64,000 nt of DNA from Psychrosphaera haliotis (GTDB lineage Bacteria > Pseudomonadota > Gammaproteobacteria > Enterobacterales > Alteromonadaceae). This document shows, piece by piece, positions 18,324 through 26,819 of this stretch. The position numbers were made by a program, and so were the translations under genes. Location: NCBI RefSeq assembly GCF_039523615.1, contig NZ_BAAAFQ010000004.1, positions 682,001 through 746,000 on the forward strand, read 5' to 3'. The notes under the pieces were generated by a model. That model was not told the origin of the DNA and ran no database searches. It worked only from the letters and a program-made list of their open reading frames with translations. How positions within the stretch are numbered: position 1 is the first letter of the stretch; the number at the start of each line of letters is the position of its first letter.

Positions 18324-19163
18324 TTAAACCAAACGAGATTTAAATTGATTATGGACAAATACTGGCATTTTACTTCTAATTTCTTGTAATTTTACCATAT
18401 CTAATGCCGCGCCGAATAAGCCATTTTCTCTTTCAGCATTAACTAAAATGTTGCCCCATGGTGAAACCACGACACTATGGCCAAACGTTTCACGGCCATT
18501 CTGATGAACGCCATTTTGATTTGCGGCCACCATATATAATTGGTTTTCAATAGCTCGAGCTTGAATTAATGGTAGCCAATGAGCATCACCAGTCAATTCG
18601 GTAAATGCACTTGGTAATACGATGGTATTGGCGCCTAACGATCTTAGCTCCTGAAATAAACTCGGGAATCGTAGGTCATAACAAATGGCAATACCCACCT
18701 TACCTGCTGGCGTATCAAATACCACTAACTTATTGCCTGCCTGTGTTGAGTCGGACTCCCTGTAACTGCCCGTGTTGTCGTCTACTTCAACATCAAACAA
18801 ATGTATTTTTTGATAATCAGCGATGAGAACCCCACTTGGGTCAAATACCAAGCATGTCGCTAAAAACTTATTTTTATTTTGGCTTTTGGTAGGGAAAGAG
18901 CCCGCTACCAAATATATTCCGAACTCCTTCGCAATATCAGCTAGTTCAAGCTGAACTGGGCCATTGCCAGTCTCTTCCGCTATACCTAAATTTAGGTTGT
19001 CTTTACCACCAAAACAGGCAAAACACTCAGGTAAAACCACAATACTTCCATGCAGATCAGCACCTAAAGTACGGCTTTTCTCTAACAAAGCTGATCTAAC
19101 AAATGCTAAATTCTCTTTAACACCTGGCGTTGAAGTCATTTGTAATACAAAAGCATTTATCAT
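18324..19163 (-). CDS. Nitrilase-family amidase (deaminated-glutathione amidase-like)
   Basis: Carbon-nitrogen hydrolase with the full Glu46-Lys119-Cys161 triad (LPECF, QKIHLFD, ICYDLRFP). The DNTGSYRESD stretch resembles the Nit1/YbeM group, which repairs deaminated glutathione; that substrate is an inference. The 279-residue enzyme is cytoplasmic. It overlaps yhdP by 4 bp and precedes tldD, an order I recognise from Alteromonadales. Confidence 0.88.
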   Translation of the reverse strand: MINAFVLQMTSTPGVKENLAFVRSALLEKSRTLGADLHGSIVVLPECFACFGGKDNLNLGIAEETGNGPVQLELADIAKEFGIYLVAGSFPTKSQNKNKFLATCLVFDPSGVLIADYQKIHLFDVEVDDNTGSYRESDSTQAGNKLVVFDTPAGKVGIAICYDLRFPSLFQELRSLGANTIVLPSAFTELTGDAHWLPLIQARAIENQLYMVAANQNGVHQNGRETFGHSVVVSPWGNILVNAERENGLFGAALDMVKLQEIRSKMPVFVHNQFKSRLV

Positions 19164-22100
19164 TGCCCATCACCTTTGTCGTTTTCAACTTTAGACACTT
19201 CAGATTCTTTATTCGAAGAGTCATTTTTCATAGACTCTTTGTTCGAAGGCTCTTTGTTCGAAGGTTCTTTTTTCAGAGGTGCTTTATTCATAGACTCTTT
19301 GTTCAAAGGCTCTACGTTGTTCGTCGCTGGTTTGTTATTTTGCTCCAAAACGGGTTCATTGTTTGTTTTTTCTTCCGTTTCAGTTTTATTAGCTTCTGGT
19401 ATTACCGGCTCAATAGGTTTCTGTGGCGGCCTTGGCAATTCAATCGTTTTAGTAAAGCGCTTAACTTCTTGGACTTTTGGATCAGCAAGATCCCCCGTCA
19501 CCTTTAGTCTTACTTCGGAAACGACATCCGCTTTCTCAATAATTTTATCAATGGCGATGCCCGCTAATAATGACAACCCTGCAGAGCCTGGCGCTAACCA
19601 AGCGGCAATGACAGGAATACTTGAAGTAATCTTTGGCTTAAAAGTAACGTCATAATTTAATGTACTTGCCGTGAGATTGGTAAAGCCGCGCATATTCATG
19701 TTTCCTGCAACGCCATCCATTCTAATATTTTCTGTATATACCACGCCACTTTCTACCGTTAAAGAGCCTTTAATATCGTTGTAAAACAAGCCTTTTTGGA
19801 AAACATCATTAAAGTCAAACTTCAACTTTCGGTAAAGTGAATTTAAGCTAAATAAAGAAAAAATCCTTGCGCCTTTGTCACTTATCTCAGACAAGTAACC
19901 CTCGCCCATTTCAAACGTGACCTCACCGTTTAAAGACTCAAATTCGAATTCATGCGGTGCCCCATCCCAAGTCAAAGACAACTTAGACTTGAAGTCACTT
20001 TGTTTGATACCGGAGTTAAAGCCCCAATCCAACATCCATGGGCCAAAGTATCGAGAGTAAGCATCACCAGTTATAGTGGTTTCGCCAGAGTCTTCATTAC
20101 CAATCCACATGCCAGCTAATGACACTTTATTTCGTTGATATTCCATTTCCGCTTTTTCTATAAACAAACTGGTGTCACGCGTAAATGTATCTAACGTAAT
20201 TCGACCTAAGGGCTTGTCATTATAGGTGCAAACCTTACAAACGATGTGTAATGCAGGCAAACCTGAAATCAACTCGGCCGAGTTGAGAGTGGATTCAACA
20301 TTATCAGTATCGGCTTCTATTGGCGTGTTTTTAATATGTAAATAGTCGGCATTAATCGTAATTCCTTCTGACTCTATTAGTTCTGGAACAACCACCTCAG
20401 CCTCTATTGCCTCGCCCACAAGATTAAATAACCAGTCATTGTTCTTTGGTTTTGCGCTAAGAGTAATGTTGCTCCATTCCTGTCCTAAAATATCAACACG
20501 ACCAAATTGACCTGAAATTAACGTAGGGGAATCTAACACGGGTTCAGAATCCCCCGCACCAGACGGCAAAGAATCAATTAAGTCCAATACAAAAGAAAGA
20601 GTGGAATCAAATTCAATATTTGGCAGTTTTATATCAATGTTAAAGCCGCTATCCGGCAACAATACGCTGGTAGGCGTTAAATGCTCACCTATTGTCAAAA
20701 TGGCCTGTTCCATTTTACTAGAGCTTGTAGGTACGACGCCTATAAAATTAAGGTCTTCATTCAAATCAATGTAAATGTCATTACTTGTAGCATCACCTAA
20801 AACCGAAATATTAACAGAAGACGGTTCACCTACGGCTTTTTGAAGTGGCCCTGTTAATGTATAACCTGCTTTAGTTAAGTCGGTGTTCGCATCTACAAAA
20901 TATTGGTAATCGTCGCCCTCTTCTATGTTTACACTAAGGGAAATCGTTGAGTTGAGCTCACCTGAAAAATAATCACTAATAGGGCCATTTATTTGTTTTG
21001 CTACATCACTGTGCTGCCAACTCGCATCAATTTTACCGTCTAACTTGTAACCTGCACTGCCGTCATTACCAGTAATGTTAAAATCAATTGGCAAACTGTT
21101 CCAAAGTCCGCTGGCATCTTTAATAGCAAAAGCGGCGTTTTCGAAAGACACTACTGACGATAAGCTCTGAATATTTAAGTTTAGACTTGGTAATTGCAAA
21201 CCTGCTTTTTTAGTTAGCACATCACCACGAACTAAAAACTCCGGTATTTTACCTGATTCATCAGGCCCGTCGCTAAGTGGAATAGACAAGTGAACCTTTG
21301 CATCGCCCTTACCTTCAAGCAATACAAACTCAAATACATCGCCAATTGAATCTTTTAAAGGGGTTGTTTTCACCAAAGAATGAAACTTACTAAATTCTAA
21401 ATTATCAGGCTGAATATCTAGTTTTAATACTGTGCTTTGAGCGGCCAAGTCTATATGGGCGAAGACATCGTTATTAACTTTGAGATCACTAATATCACCA
21501 CTGTGGGCGTTGATATACATATCCATTTTATTAACAATCAAAGTTGCATCTAAATTACGTAGGGCTGGCCAATCCTCACTAAATTCAAAGAAGGTATCCT
21601 TCAAACCAGCTGTCACTAAAAACGTACCTTGTCTATTCGGCTCTTCAAAATCAAAAGGCATATCAGCCGGGTCACCATCAATAACAACTTGGGTCAGCTC
21701 ACCTCTACCTTTTTGAATAGATCGGTTTAGATAAGATAAGGTATTGTCGCCAATTAAATATTTAGGTAGATAATTTGGAATCTTTCCTTGGCTTGGACCA
21801 ACTATTTCAGCAAAAACGCTTAAATGAGCATCGTCATAATTGAGATACTGAGCATTAGCCTTAATTTTTATATCATTATTTTCAAGTCTAATTTCCGGCA
21901 ACCACACTTCGGTGCCTTCACTCGAAAGCTTGATATCGGAAATGATTTTTAGCGTGTCATACTTGATAGGTTGTTCAAAAGTGTCTTGAGTGTCTAATTC
22001 ACCACTAAGGCCCGTCATTAAAAAACGTCCTTCGTTGCCCTTCCAGGCTCCTTTTAGTGATAAGTCAGTTAAGCCTAAATATGCTTCGTTAATCGCCACT

Positions 22101-23302
22101 TCTGGTAAAAAAGAAAAGTTATCAACGTCGACATAAGCCATCATATCGGCTTCATCAGGCCAAGAAATATGCAATGAATTTACATCACCACTCACATTGG
22201 TATTTGCCAACAAGCTTGTTTCTTTGGTTGCCGAAAATAAAGAAAAAAGCTGAGTAATGGTGTTTAGATCTACATCATTGGCGATTAATTCCGTTTGCTT
22301 ATTGCGACGGATTAAATATAGGTGAAAAGGACTTGGCTGCTGCTGCTCCGTTCTCAACTTTATTTCATTGGCAATGAGTGCCCAATCGCTTTTTGACTGT
22401 TGCCATTTTAGAGAGGCTTCATCGATGAATAGCTCTTTCTCGGCATCTTGTTTATTCCAACGAACACCGGTATTTTCAATTTCAACCTGAAACTGCTTTA
22501 CCAAGCCATCTGAAACTTCACTCCACACTCTAAAGTTGCCCTCAGTAGAGGTAACCGCAATATGCTCACCAATAAATTGAGTTAACCAAGGAGTAATGTC
22601 GACTTGCTGAGCTTCTAAATAAATCGCACCAAATATTTCGCTTCTGCGTTGGCCATACAAATCCATTCGAAAAGAAAGAGAGTTATCAGAAAAACCGTCA
22701 ATATAAACATCACCTTGTCCACGATGTCGATTGCCCTCATTTAACCAAGACAGATTATCGATTTGGAAGGTTTGATTCACGCCGTCGGTATGACGCACAA
22801 TAATGGTACTGTCGGTAACTTGAAACTGCTGAATTTGAGCTAAAAATAAATGACTTAGGCCCTCAAATAATTGCGAACCTTGAGACTGAGGTCTAACTTT
22901 GAAAAAAACGCTACTGTTGATATACGTGTTAATACCATTTAGCTGGAACGTGCCGGTAACAAGACGCTGCTCTTGCAGAGAACGCCAAAAGTCGATACTG
23001 ACTTTTGTTTCCATAATGCTAATGTCCAACGGTGCCTCTTCAGAGGCCGACATGGTCACATCGTTTAAAATTATGACGGGCCCTAGCTTTTCCCAACTCG
23101 CGCCAATGCTGCCTATGTTAATATCGGCATTAAAATTGTTAAGTACGTAAGACTCAATTTCACCTTTGTACTTATCTGCATATGGCAAAGTCACCTTCAA
23201 AAGGCTAATTATTACCGCAAGCACTAAAACCGCAGTGGCAAATACAGCCCACACGGTTTTGATACTTCTAAATAATAACTTTTTTAACAACGCATCTCTC
23301 AC
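19160..23302 (-). CDS. yhdP: YhdP, AsmA-like envelope lipid-transport protein
   Basis: Very large (1380 residues) inner-membrane-anchored periplasmic protein. One N-terminal helix (about 16-36) is followed by long beta-strand repeats typical of the AsmA-like/TIGR02099 family. YhdP, with TamB and YdbH, moves phospholipids to the outer membrane in E. coli. The C-terminal AsmA-type region lies near 1150-1290. Residues beyond about 1295 form a hydrophilic tail rich in P, E, K and N, ending in degenerate N-K-E-P-S / N-K-E-S-M pentapeptides. In many relatives rng lies upstream; here queG diverges instead. Confidence 0.92.
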   Translation of the reverse strand: MRDALLKKLLFRSIKTVWAVFATAVLVLAVIISLLKVTLPYADKYKGEIESYVLNNFNADINIGSIGASWEKLGPVIILNDVTMSASEEAPLDISIMETKVSIDFWRSLQEQRLVTGTFQLNGINTYINSSVFFKVRPQSQGSQLFEGLSHLFLAQIQQFQVTDSTIIVRHTDGVNQTFQIDNLSWLNEGNRHRGQGDVYIDGFSDNSLSFRMDLYGQRRSEIFGAIYLEAQQVDITPWLTQFIGEHIAVTSTEGNFRVWSEVSDGLVKQFQVEIENTGVRWNKQDAEKELFIDEASLKWQQSKSDWALIANEIKLRTEQQQPSPFHLYLIRRNKQTELIANDVDLNTITQLFSLFSATKETSLLANTNVSGDVNSLHISWPDEADMMAYVDVDNFSFLPEVAINEAYLGLTDLSLKGAWKGNEGRFLMTGLSGELDTQDTFEQPIKYDTLKIISDIKLSSEGTEVWLPEIRLENNDIKIKANAQYLNYDDAHLSVFAEIVGPSQGKIPNYLPKYLIGDNTLSYLNRSIQKGRGELTQVVIDGDPADMPFDFEEPNRQGTFLVTAGLKDTFFEFSEDWPALRNLDATLIVNKMDMYINAHSGDISDLKVNNDVFAHIDLAAQSTVLKLDIQPDNLEFSKFHSLVKTTPLKDSIGDVFEFVLLEGKGDAKVHLSIPLSDGPDESGKIPEFLVRGDVLTKKAGLQLPSLNLNIQSLSSVVSFENAAFAIKDASGLWNSLPIDFNITGNDGSAGYKLDGKIDASWQHSDVAKQINGPISDYFSGELNSTISLSVNIEEGDDYQYFVDANTDLTKAGYTLTGPLQKAVGEPSSVNISVLGDATSNDIYIDLNEDLNFIGVVPTSSSKMEQAILTIGEHLTPTSVLLPDSGFNIDIKLPNIEFDSTLSFVLDLIDSLPSGAGDSEPVLDSPTLISGQFGRVDILGQEWSNITLSAKPKNNDWLFNLVGEAIEAEVVVPELIESEGITINADYLHIKNTPIEADTDNVESTLNSAELISGLPALHIVCKVCTYNDKPLGRITLDTFTRDTSLFIEKAEMEYQRNKVSLAGMWIGNEDSGETTITGDAYSRYFGPWMLDWGFNSGIKQSDFKSKLSLTWDGAPHEFEFESLNGEVTFEMGEGYLSEISDKGARIFSLFSLNSLYRKLKFDFNDVFQKGLFYNDIKGSLTVESGVVYTENIRMDGVAGNMNMRGFTNLTASTLNYDVTFKPKITSSIPVIAAWLAPGSAGLSLLAGIAIDKIIEKADVVSEVRLKVTGDLADPKVQEVKRFTKTIELPRPPQKPIEPVIPEANKTETEEKTNNEPVLEQNNKPATNNVEPLNKESMNKAPLKKEPSNKEPSNKESMKNDSSNKESEVSKVENDKGDGQ
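19182..19331. repeat. 15-bp degenerate coding repeats at the 3' end of yhdP
   Basis: The last 50 codons contain about seven imperfect 15-bp units encoding N-K-E-(P/S)-(S/M/L)-like pentapeptides. Neighbouring copies are near identical at DNA level (for example the two TTTGTTCGAAGGCTC-type units at about 19240-19270), suggesting recent slippage expansion in a disordered tail. Confidence 0.75.
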
Positions 23303-23569
23303 AATTACTAGGACAATCCGTTTCTCAATAAGTTTCTTTGCAATCTAAAAAAACGAGGAGTTTATTACTAAGGTAAGCCCTTACTACTAGTGTCACTATC
23401 ATACCTGTTTCAACGTCTTTTGCAGTAAAATCTCCGGTAAATATCAACAAAATTCTCTAAAAAATGCCTACTTTTACCCATAACAGAATCTCTAATTTTA
23501 ACTATTCCGCAACACATGCTTTAAATGGTAAAGTAGCGTTTTCATTTAACATCAATTTGACCTTTTTTT
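23303..23569. other. Divergent intergenic region between yhdP and queG
   Basis: 267 bp that must contain both promoters. I see no palindrome, hairpin with T-run or strong promoter pair, and no sign of the rng gene that often precedes yhdP in relatives. Confidence 0.5.
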
Positions 23570-24715
23570 ATGACCTCTGCCCGTTCTGATTACAACCAAC
23601 TTGCCAATAAAATTAAACAGTGGGGCACTGAACTTGGCTTTCAAAAAGTGGGGATCACTGATATTGATCTCAGCGAACAGGAGCCTCGTTTTTTGGAGTG
23701 GTTGGAGAATGGTTATCATGGCGATATGGAATTTATGTCACGTCATGGATTAAAGCGCTGTAGACCAGACGAATTATTACCGGGCACGCTCAGTGTTGTC
23801 AGCGTAAGAATGGACTATTTACCTGAAAATGCTGCGTTTGCAGACACGTTGGACGACCCTAATACCGCCTACATATCTCGTTATGCACTAGGGCGTGATT
23901 ATCACAAAGTGTTACGAAATCAGCTTAAGAAATTAGGCAAACTAGTCGCTGATGAAATTGATGATGCTGACATGCAGTTTAGACCTTTTGTTGATTCGGC
24001 TCCAGTATTAGAGCGCCCATTGGCAGAAAAGGCTGGACTTGGCTGGGTAGGAAAACACTCACTGGTTTTAGACGAGGAAGCCGGCAGTTGGTTTTTTTTA
24101 GGTGAGTTGTTTTTACCTGTTGCATTACCAAACGACCAACCCGTGAAAGAGCAATGTGGTTCCTGTGTCGCATGTATAACAATTTGTCCTACGCAGGCTA
24201 TTGTTGCACCTTATGTTGTTGATAGTAAAAAGTGCATTTCCTATCTCACTATTGAACTTAAAAAAGCCATTCCAGAACATTTTAGAAAGGCTATGGGCAA
24301 TCGCATATATGGTTGTGATGATTGCCAATTAATATGCCCATGGAATCGTCAGGCACAAATATCAAAGCAACCTGATTTTGTTCCTCGAGACGATCTAAAC
24401 AATCCAGACTTGCTAAAACTATGGCAGTGGCAAGAAAGTTATTTCTTGAAAGTAACCGAAGGCTCTCCTATTAGGCGAATAGGTTTTGAGTGCTGGATGC
24501 GCAACATTGCAGTGGCACTTGGCAACGCGCCATTTTCGATCACTGTAATAAATGAGCTTGAGAGCAAATTAGGTGAAATAAGTAAATTAGTTGATGAGCA
24601 TATAGTTTGGGCGTTAGAACAACAAAAAGAAAAAGCAGAAGCTGCGGGTATAGAGAATAGAAAATTGAAACGCTTGATCAAAGCAGTGAGAATTGGGTTA
24701 CCCCGAGACGCTTAG
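23570..24715 (+). CDS. queG: Epoxyqueuosine reductase
   Basis: Cobalamin- and Fe-S-dependent enzyme that reduces epoxyqueuosine to queuosine at tRNA position 34, the last step of the pathway. The 381-residue length matches E. coli QueG (379). The ferredoxin-like cluster motifs are CGSCVACITICP and CDDCQLICPW, and the N-terminal cobalamin domain includes GYHGDMEFM. It stands alone, with a shared terminator before the convergent cold shock gene. The ATG has no clear ribosome site. Confidence 0.95.
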   Translation: MTSARSDYNQLANKIKQWGTELGFQKVGITDIDLSEQEPRFLEWLENGYHGDMEFMSRHGLKRCRPDELLPGTLSVVSVRMDYLPENAAFADTLDDPNTAYISRYALGRDYHKVLRNQLKKLGKLVADEIDDADMQFRPFVDSAPVLERPLAEKAGLGWVGKHSLVLDEEAGSWFFLGELFLPVALPNDQPVKEQCGSCVACITICPTQAIVAPYVVDSKKCISYLTIELKKAIPEHFRKAMGNRIYGCDDCQLICPWNRQAQISKQPDFVPRDDLNNPDLLKLWQWQESYFLKVTEGSPIRRIGFECWMRNIAVALGNAPFSITVINELESKLGEISKLVDEHIVWALEQQKEKAEAAGIENRKLKRLIKAVRIGLPRDA

Positions 24716-24770
24716 TAGTTTTGAAGTTTATTGATACTCCACTCTATCGATTTATCAAATTACAGGCATA

Positions 24771-24796
24771 AAAAAAGAGCGTTGAAAACGCTCTTC
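24771..24796. terminator. Bidirectional terminator between queG and csp
   Basis: GAGCGTT / AACGCTC stem with a tiny GAA loop, with an A run on the left that gives a T tail for the leftward csp transcript. The plus-strand tail is only CTTCTTG, so the leftward use is stronger. Confidence 0.8.
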
Positions 24797-24818
24797 TTGT
24801 CAAACATTAAAGGCTGAA

Positions 24819-25028
24819 TTAGTTAGCTTCAACGTTTGCAGCTTGTAAACCTTTTTGACCTTCTTCAACGTCAAAAGTTACCGCTTGACCTTCTTTAAGG
24901 CTTTTGAAACCTTCGCCAACGATAGCACGGAAATGTACGAATACATCTTTGCCGCCATTGTCTTGAGTTAAAAATCCGTAACCTTTCTCTTCGTTAAACC
25001 ACTTAACTGTACCAGTCGATTTAGACAT
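24819..25028 (-). CDS. Cold shock domain protein (CspA family)
   Basis: 69-residue single-strand RNA/DNA-binding protein with RNP1 (KGYGFL) and RNP2 (DVFVHF) motifs, acting as an RNA chaperone or antiterminator. The ATG at 25028 gives the family start M-S-K-S-T-G-T-V-K-W-F; the frame runs 15 codons further up, but that part is inside the leader. A long leader from a probable extended -10 promoter at 25227-25235 is typical of cold-shock messages. Confidence 0.95.
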   Translation of the reverse strand: MSKSTGTVKWFNEEKGYGFLTQDNGGKDVFVHFRAIVGEGFKSLKEGQAVTFDVEEGQKGLQAANVEAN

Positions 25029-25220
25029 AATAGTAAACCTTATATATATAATTTCAATTTTTTTGATACACATGTATCAGCTGTATCTTTGCGGAGTTTA
25101 ATCAATTGCAAATGTGTCACTAATTAAAATTACGTGGCTCAAATCGACTAAAAAATGAGTACATCGGTATAAATAATTACATGAAGCTTTCAAACAATTT
25201 AATAAGTCTCGTTAAAGACG
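25029..25220 (-). promoter_or_regulatory. Long 5' leader of the cold shock gene
   Basis: About 190 bases separate the inferred transcript start from the ATG, similar in scale to the 159-base E. coli cspA leader. It can form a TGATACA/TGTATCA hairpin close to the ribosome site and a small GTCT/AGAC hairpin near its 5' end. The E. coli cold box sequence was not recognised. Confidence 0.4.
25064..25079. promoter_or_regulatory. Perfect inverted repeat TGATACA-N2-TGTATCA upstream of csp
   Basis: Seven-base arms with a two-base spacer, followed by a further GCTGTATC half-copy. It lies 36-51 bases before the csp ATG. It may be a DNA operator or an RNA hairpin; a two-base loop is too tight for RNA unless the inner pairs open, so a protein site is at least as likely. 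Confidence 0.35.
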
Positions 25221-25226
25221 GGACGT

Positions 25227-25235
25227 ATCATAACA
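25227..25235 (-). promoter_or_regulatory. Candidate extended -10 promoter of the cold shock gene
   Basis: Read on the minus strand this is TGTTATGAT, an extended -10 element. No good -35 box lies 17 bp upstream, which is acceptable for extended -10 promoters. The inferred start near 25220 gives the long leader. Confidence 0.35.
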
Positions 25236-25278
25236 CATCAATTTCAAAAAGCTTATTAAATGAACGTCAAAATTGAAT

Positions 25279-25461
25279 TTAATTGCCTTTTTTTTCTTTA
25301 ACCCTTGTAGAACAACGGTTAAGGGTCAATTTTTTTTCGCTATTAGACATTTTGGACCAGGCCATTATCTCATTTATGTCCCGATAACAGCCAATACAGA
25401 CATTCTTTTCATCTAAACAGCAGTTCCTAATACAAGGAGAGCTCACTTCTTCTGTTGTCAC
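25279..25461 (-). CDS. DUF1289 small cysteine-rich protein
   Basis: 60-residue protein with the family pattern S-P-C-x3-C-C-x6-C-x2-C (Cys10, 14, 15, 22, 25) and the W-x-x-(M/L)-S-x-x-E-K segment. The cysteines suggest a metal or Fe-S site. Function is unknown; E. coli YdhL is a relative. It follows the Memo-like gene by 40 bp on the same strand. Confidence 0.85.
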   Translation of the reverse strand: MTTEEVSSPCIRNCCLDEKNVCIGCYRDINEIMAWSKMSNSEKKLTLNRCSTRVKEKKGN

Positions 25462-25501
25462 AATCTTTTAATTCCCATAACCAAACCCAATATTAAATAC
25501 A

Positions 25502-26209
25502 CTAATGAACTATAAAGCTCTGATATTTTGATCTGAATTCATCTGACGGAGCCAGCTCAGTATCAAAATTATCTGCATGCTTTAATTTTCTTTCTTCAAA
25601 TTCAATATAATTTACATAATTTTCAAACAGTCTCTGTTCGTGCAAATCCATGCACCGCTGCTTATGTTTATCTATATCGACGGATAATATAGTCAAGGTT
25701 TGGTTATTAAAAGGCAAGCTAGTAAACAACAAGTTCATATCTAGGTCTGACATTTGGCCAATAAGCACAGGTAAAATCTCAAAGTCAGACAAACAGGTTT
25801 GTAAATACGGTAACTGCGCTTCAATTCGATTGGATTTGTTATGCTCCCTGTCACTCCTATGAACAAAAGGTAACAACGCCAAGCTATTTATATAGCGTTC
25901 AGTTACCTTCACTCGCCCTAAGGGCGTTTTGTATTCATCACAGATAGGCAACGCGGCTCCTACAACCCCATTTGATGCAGCGCCAATAATCACAACTCTA
26001 TTTATGTACGGGTAGTACTTTGATAGGTGTCTAAACGCCGCAGCAGAAGCTCGCCCAGAAACTTTCATCTCAGCATGAGGAACAACCAATGCGTAAGGGA
26101 ATTCAATCCCCTTAGGCATGGCTAATAAATCCTGAGCAATATCAGTGACTAATTCATCAGCGTCTGAAGCATATAAATTTCCTGCAGCATTGGGTGGTCT
26201 AATAATCAT
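25502..26209 (-). CDS. Divergent Memo-like protein (AmmeMemoRadiSam protein B family)
   Basis: 235-residue cytoplasmic protein resembling the Memo family, which is related to metal-dependent dioxygenases. Recognisable pieces are the R-P-P/P-A-x-A-G-x-x-Y-like start, VVPHAEMKVSG (usually VPHAGY-x-Y-S-G), REHN...IEAQLPYLQ (usually EHS-x-E-V-Q-L-P-F-L) and a late SVDIDKH (usually S-S-D-x-S-H). The first histidine is kept but the EHS-x-E region is rebuilt with a 2-residue shift, so metal binding may be lost or altered. The radical-SAM and AMMECR1 partners are absent nearby. An AGGAG site precedes the ATG. Confidence 0.7.
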   Translation of the reverse strand: MIIRPPNAAGNLYASDADELVTDIAQDLLAMPKGIEFPYALVVPHAEMKVSGRASAAAFRHLSKYYPYINRVVIIGAASNGVVGAALPICDEYKTPLGRVKVTERYINSLALLPFVHRSDREHNKSNRIEAQLPYLQTCLSDFEILPVLIGQMSDLDMNLLFTSLPFNNQTLTILSVDIDKHKQRCMDLHEQRLFENYVNYIEFEERKLKHADNFDTELAPSDEFRSKYQSFIVH

Positions 26210-26464
26210 AAAGTACTCCTAAACAACTCACTCTAGTATAGGTGACTTTTCAGTCCACAAGTTCTTGTAGCCCTTTATTTATGGGTTTCACAGGCCTCTT
26301 TATGTTTTTTTAACGACAAACCAATAGTTTGACTAGCTAATAAAATTTTGGAATAACAAAGTTAGAAAGTACATCAATAGATTCTATCAATGTCATCGAT
26401 TTTATTGAATTTACCTAATAGCAATCTTTGCTAGACTATATGCAATTCATTTAGGAGAGATTTT
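26210..26464. other. Intergenic region between the Memo-like gene and grxA
   Basis: 255 bp of AT-rich sequence separating divergent genes. It must hold both promoters; I see no convincing operator or structured RNA. Confidence 0.4.
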
Positions 26465-26728
26465 ATGTTTACTGTTATTTTTGGACGTCCTGGTTGTCCG
26501 TATTGTGTTCGTGCTAAAGAGGTTGCAGATCAACTTAAAGAGTCACGTGATGACTTCAATTACAGATATGTTGATATTCAAGCTGAAGGTATCAGCAAAG
26601 CTGATTTAGAAAAGTCTGCAGGCAAGCCTGTTGAAACAGTTCCACAAATCTTTGTTGATCAAACACATATTGGTGGATTCACTGAATTTGAAGCTTACTC
26701 AAAAGCAAATTTGGGCCTTTATCAATAG
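26465..26728 (+). CDS. grxA: Glutaredoxin 1
   Basis: 87-residue dithiol glutaredoxin with active site CPYC at 11-14 and the TVPQIFVD glutathione-binding stretch. It is close to E. coli GrxA over its full length (85 aa). It reduces ribonucleotide reductase and other disulfides with glutathione. A strong TTAGGAGA ribosome site precedes the ATG. It stands as a single gene 91 bp before gsk. Confidence 0.95.
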   Translation: MFTVIFGRPGCPYCVRAKEVADQLKESRDDFNYRYVDIQAEGISKADLEKSAGKPVETVPQIFVDQTHIGGFTEFEAYSKANLGLYQ

Positions 26729-26819
26729 AACTATTACAAAATAGAATAAACTATTGGTTAATAATGTAACCAAAATGTCATACAATGCGCGCCAAATTTT
26801 TATTCGCGTAAATTGAGCT

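Noticed and set aside
19130..19655. Plus-strand frames rich in F-R-R-L-F or S-L-F-E-G repeats
   Set aside because: These are antisense readings of the degenerate 15-bp repeats and neighbouring sequence at the end of yhdP.
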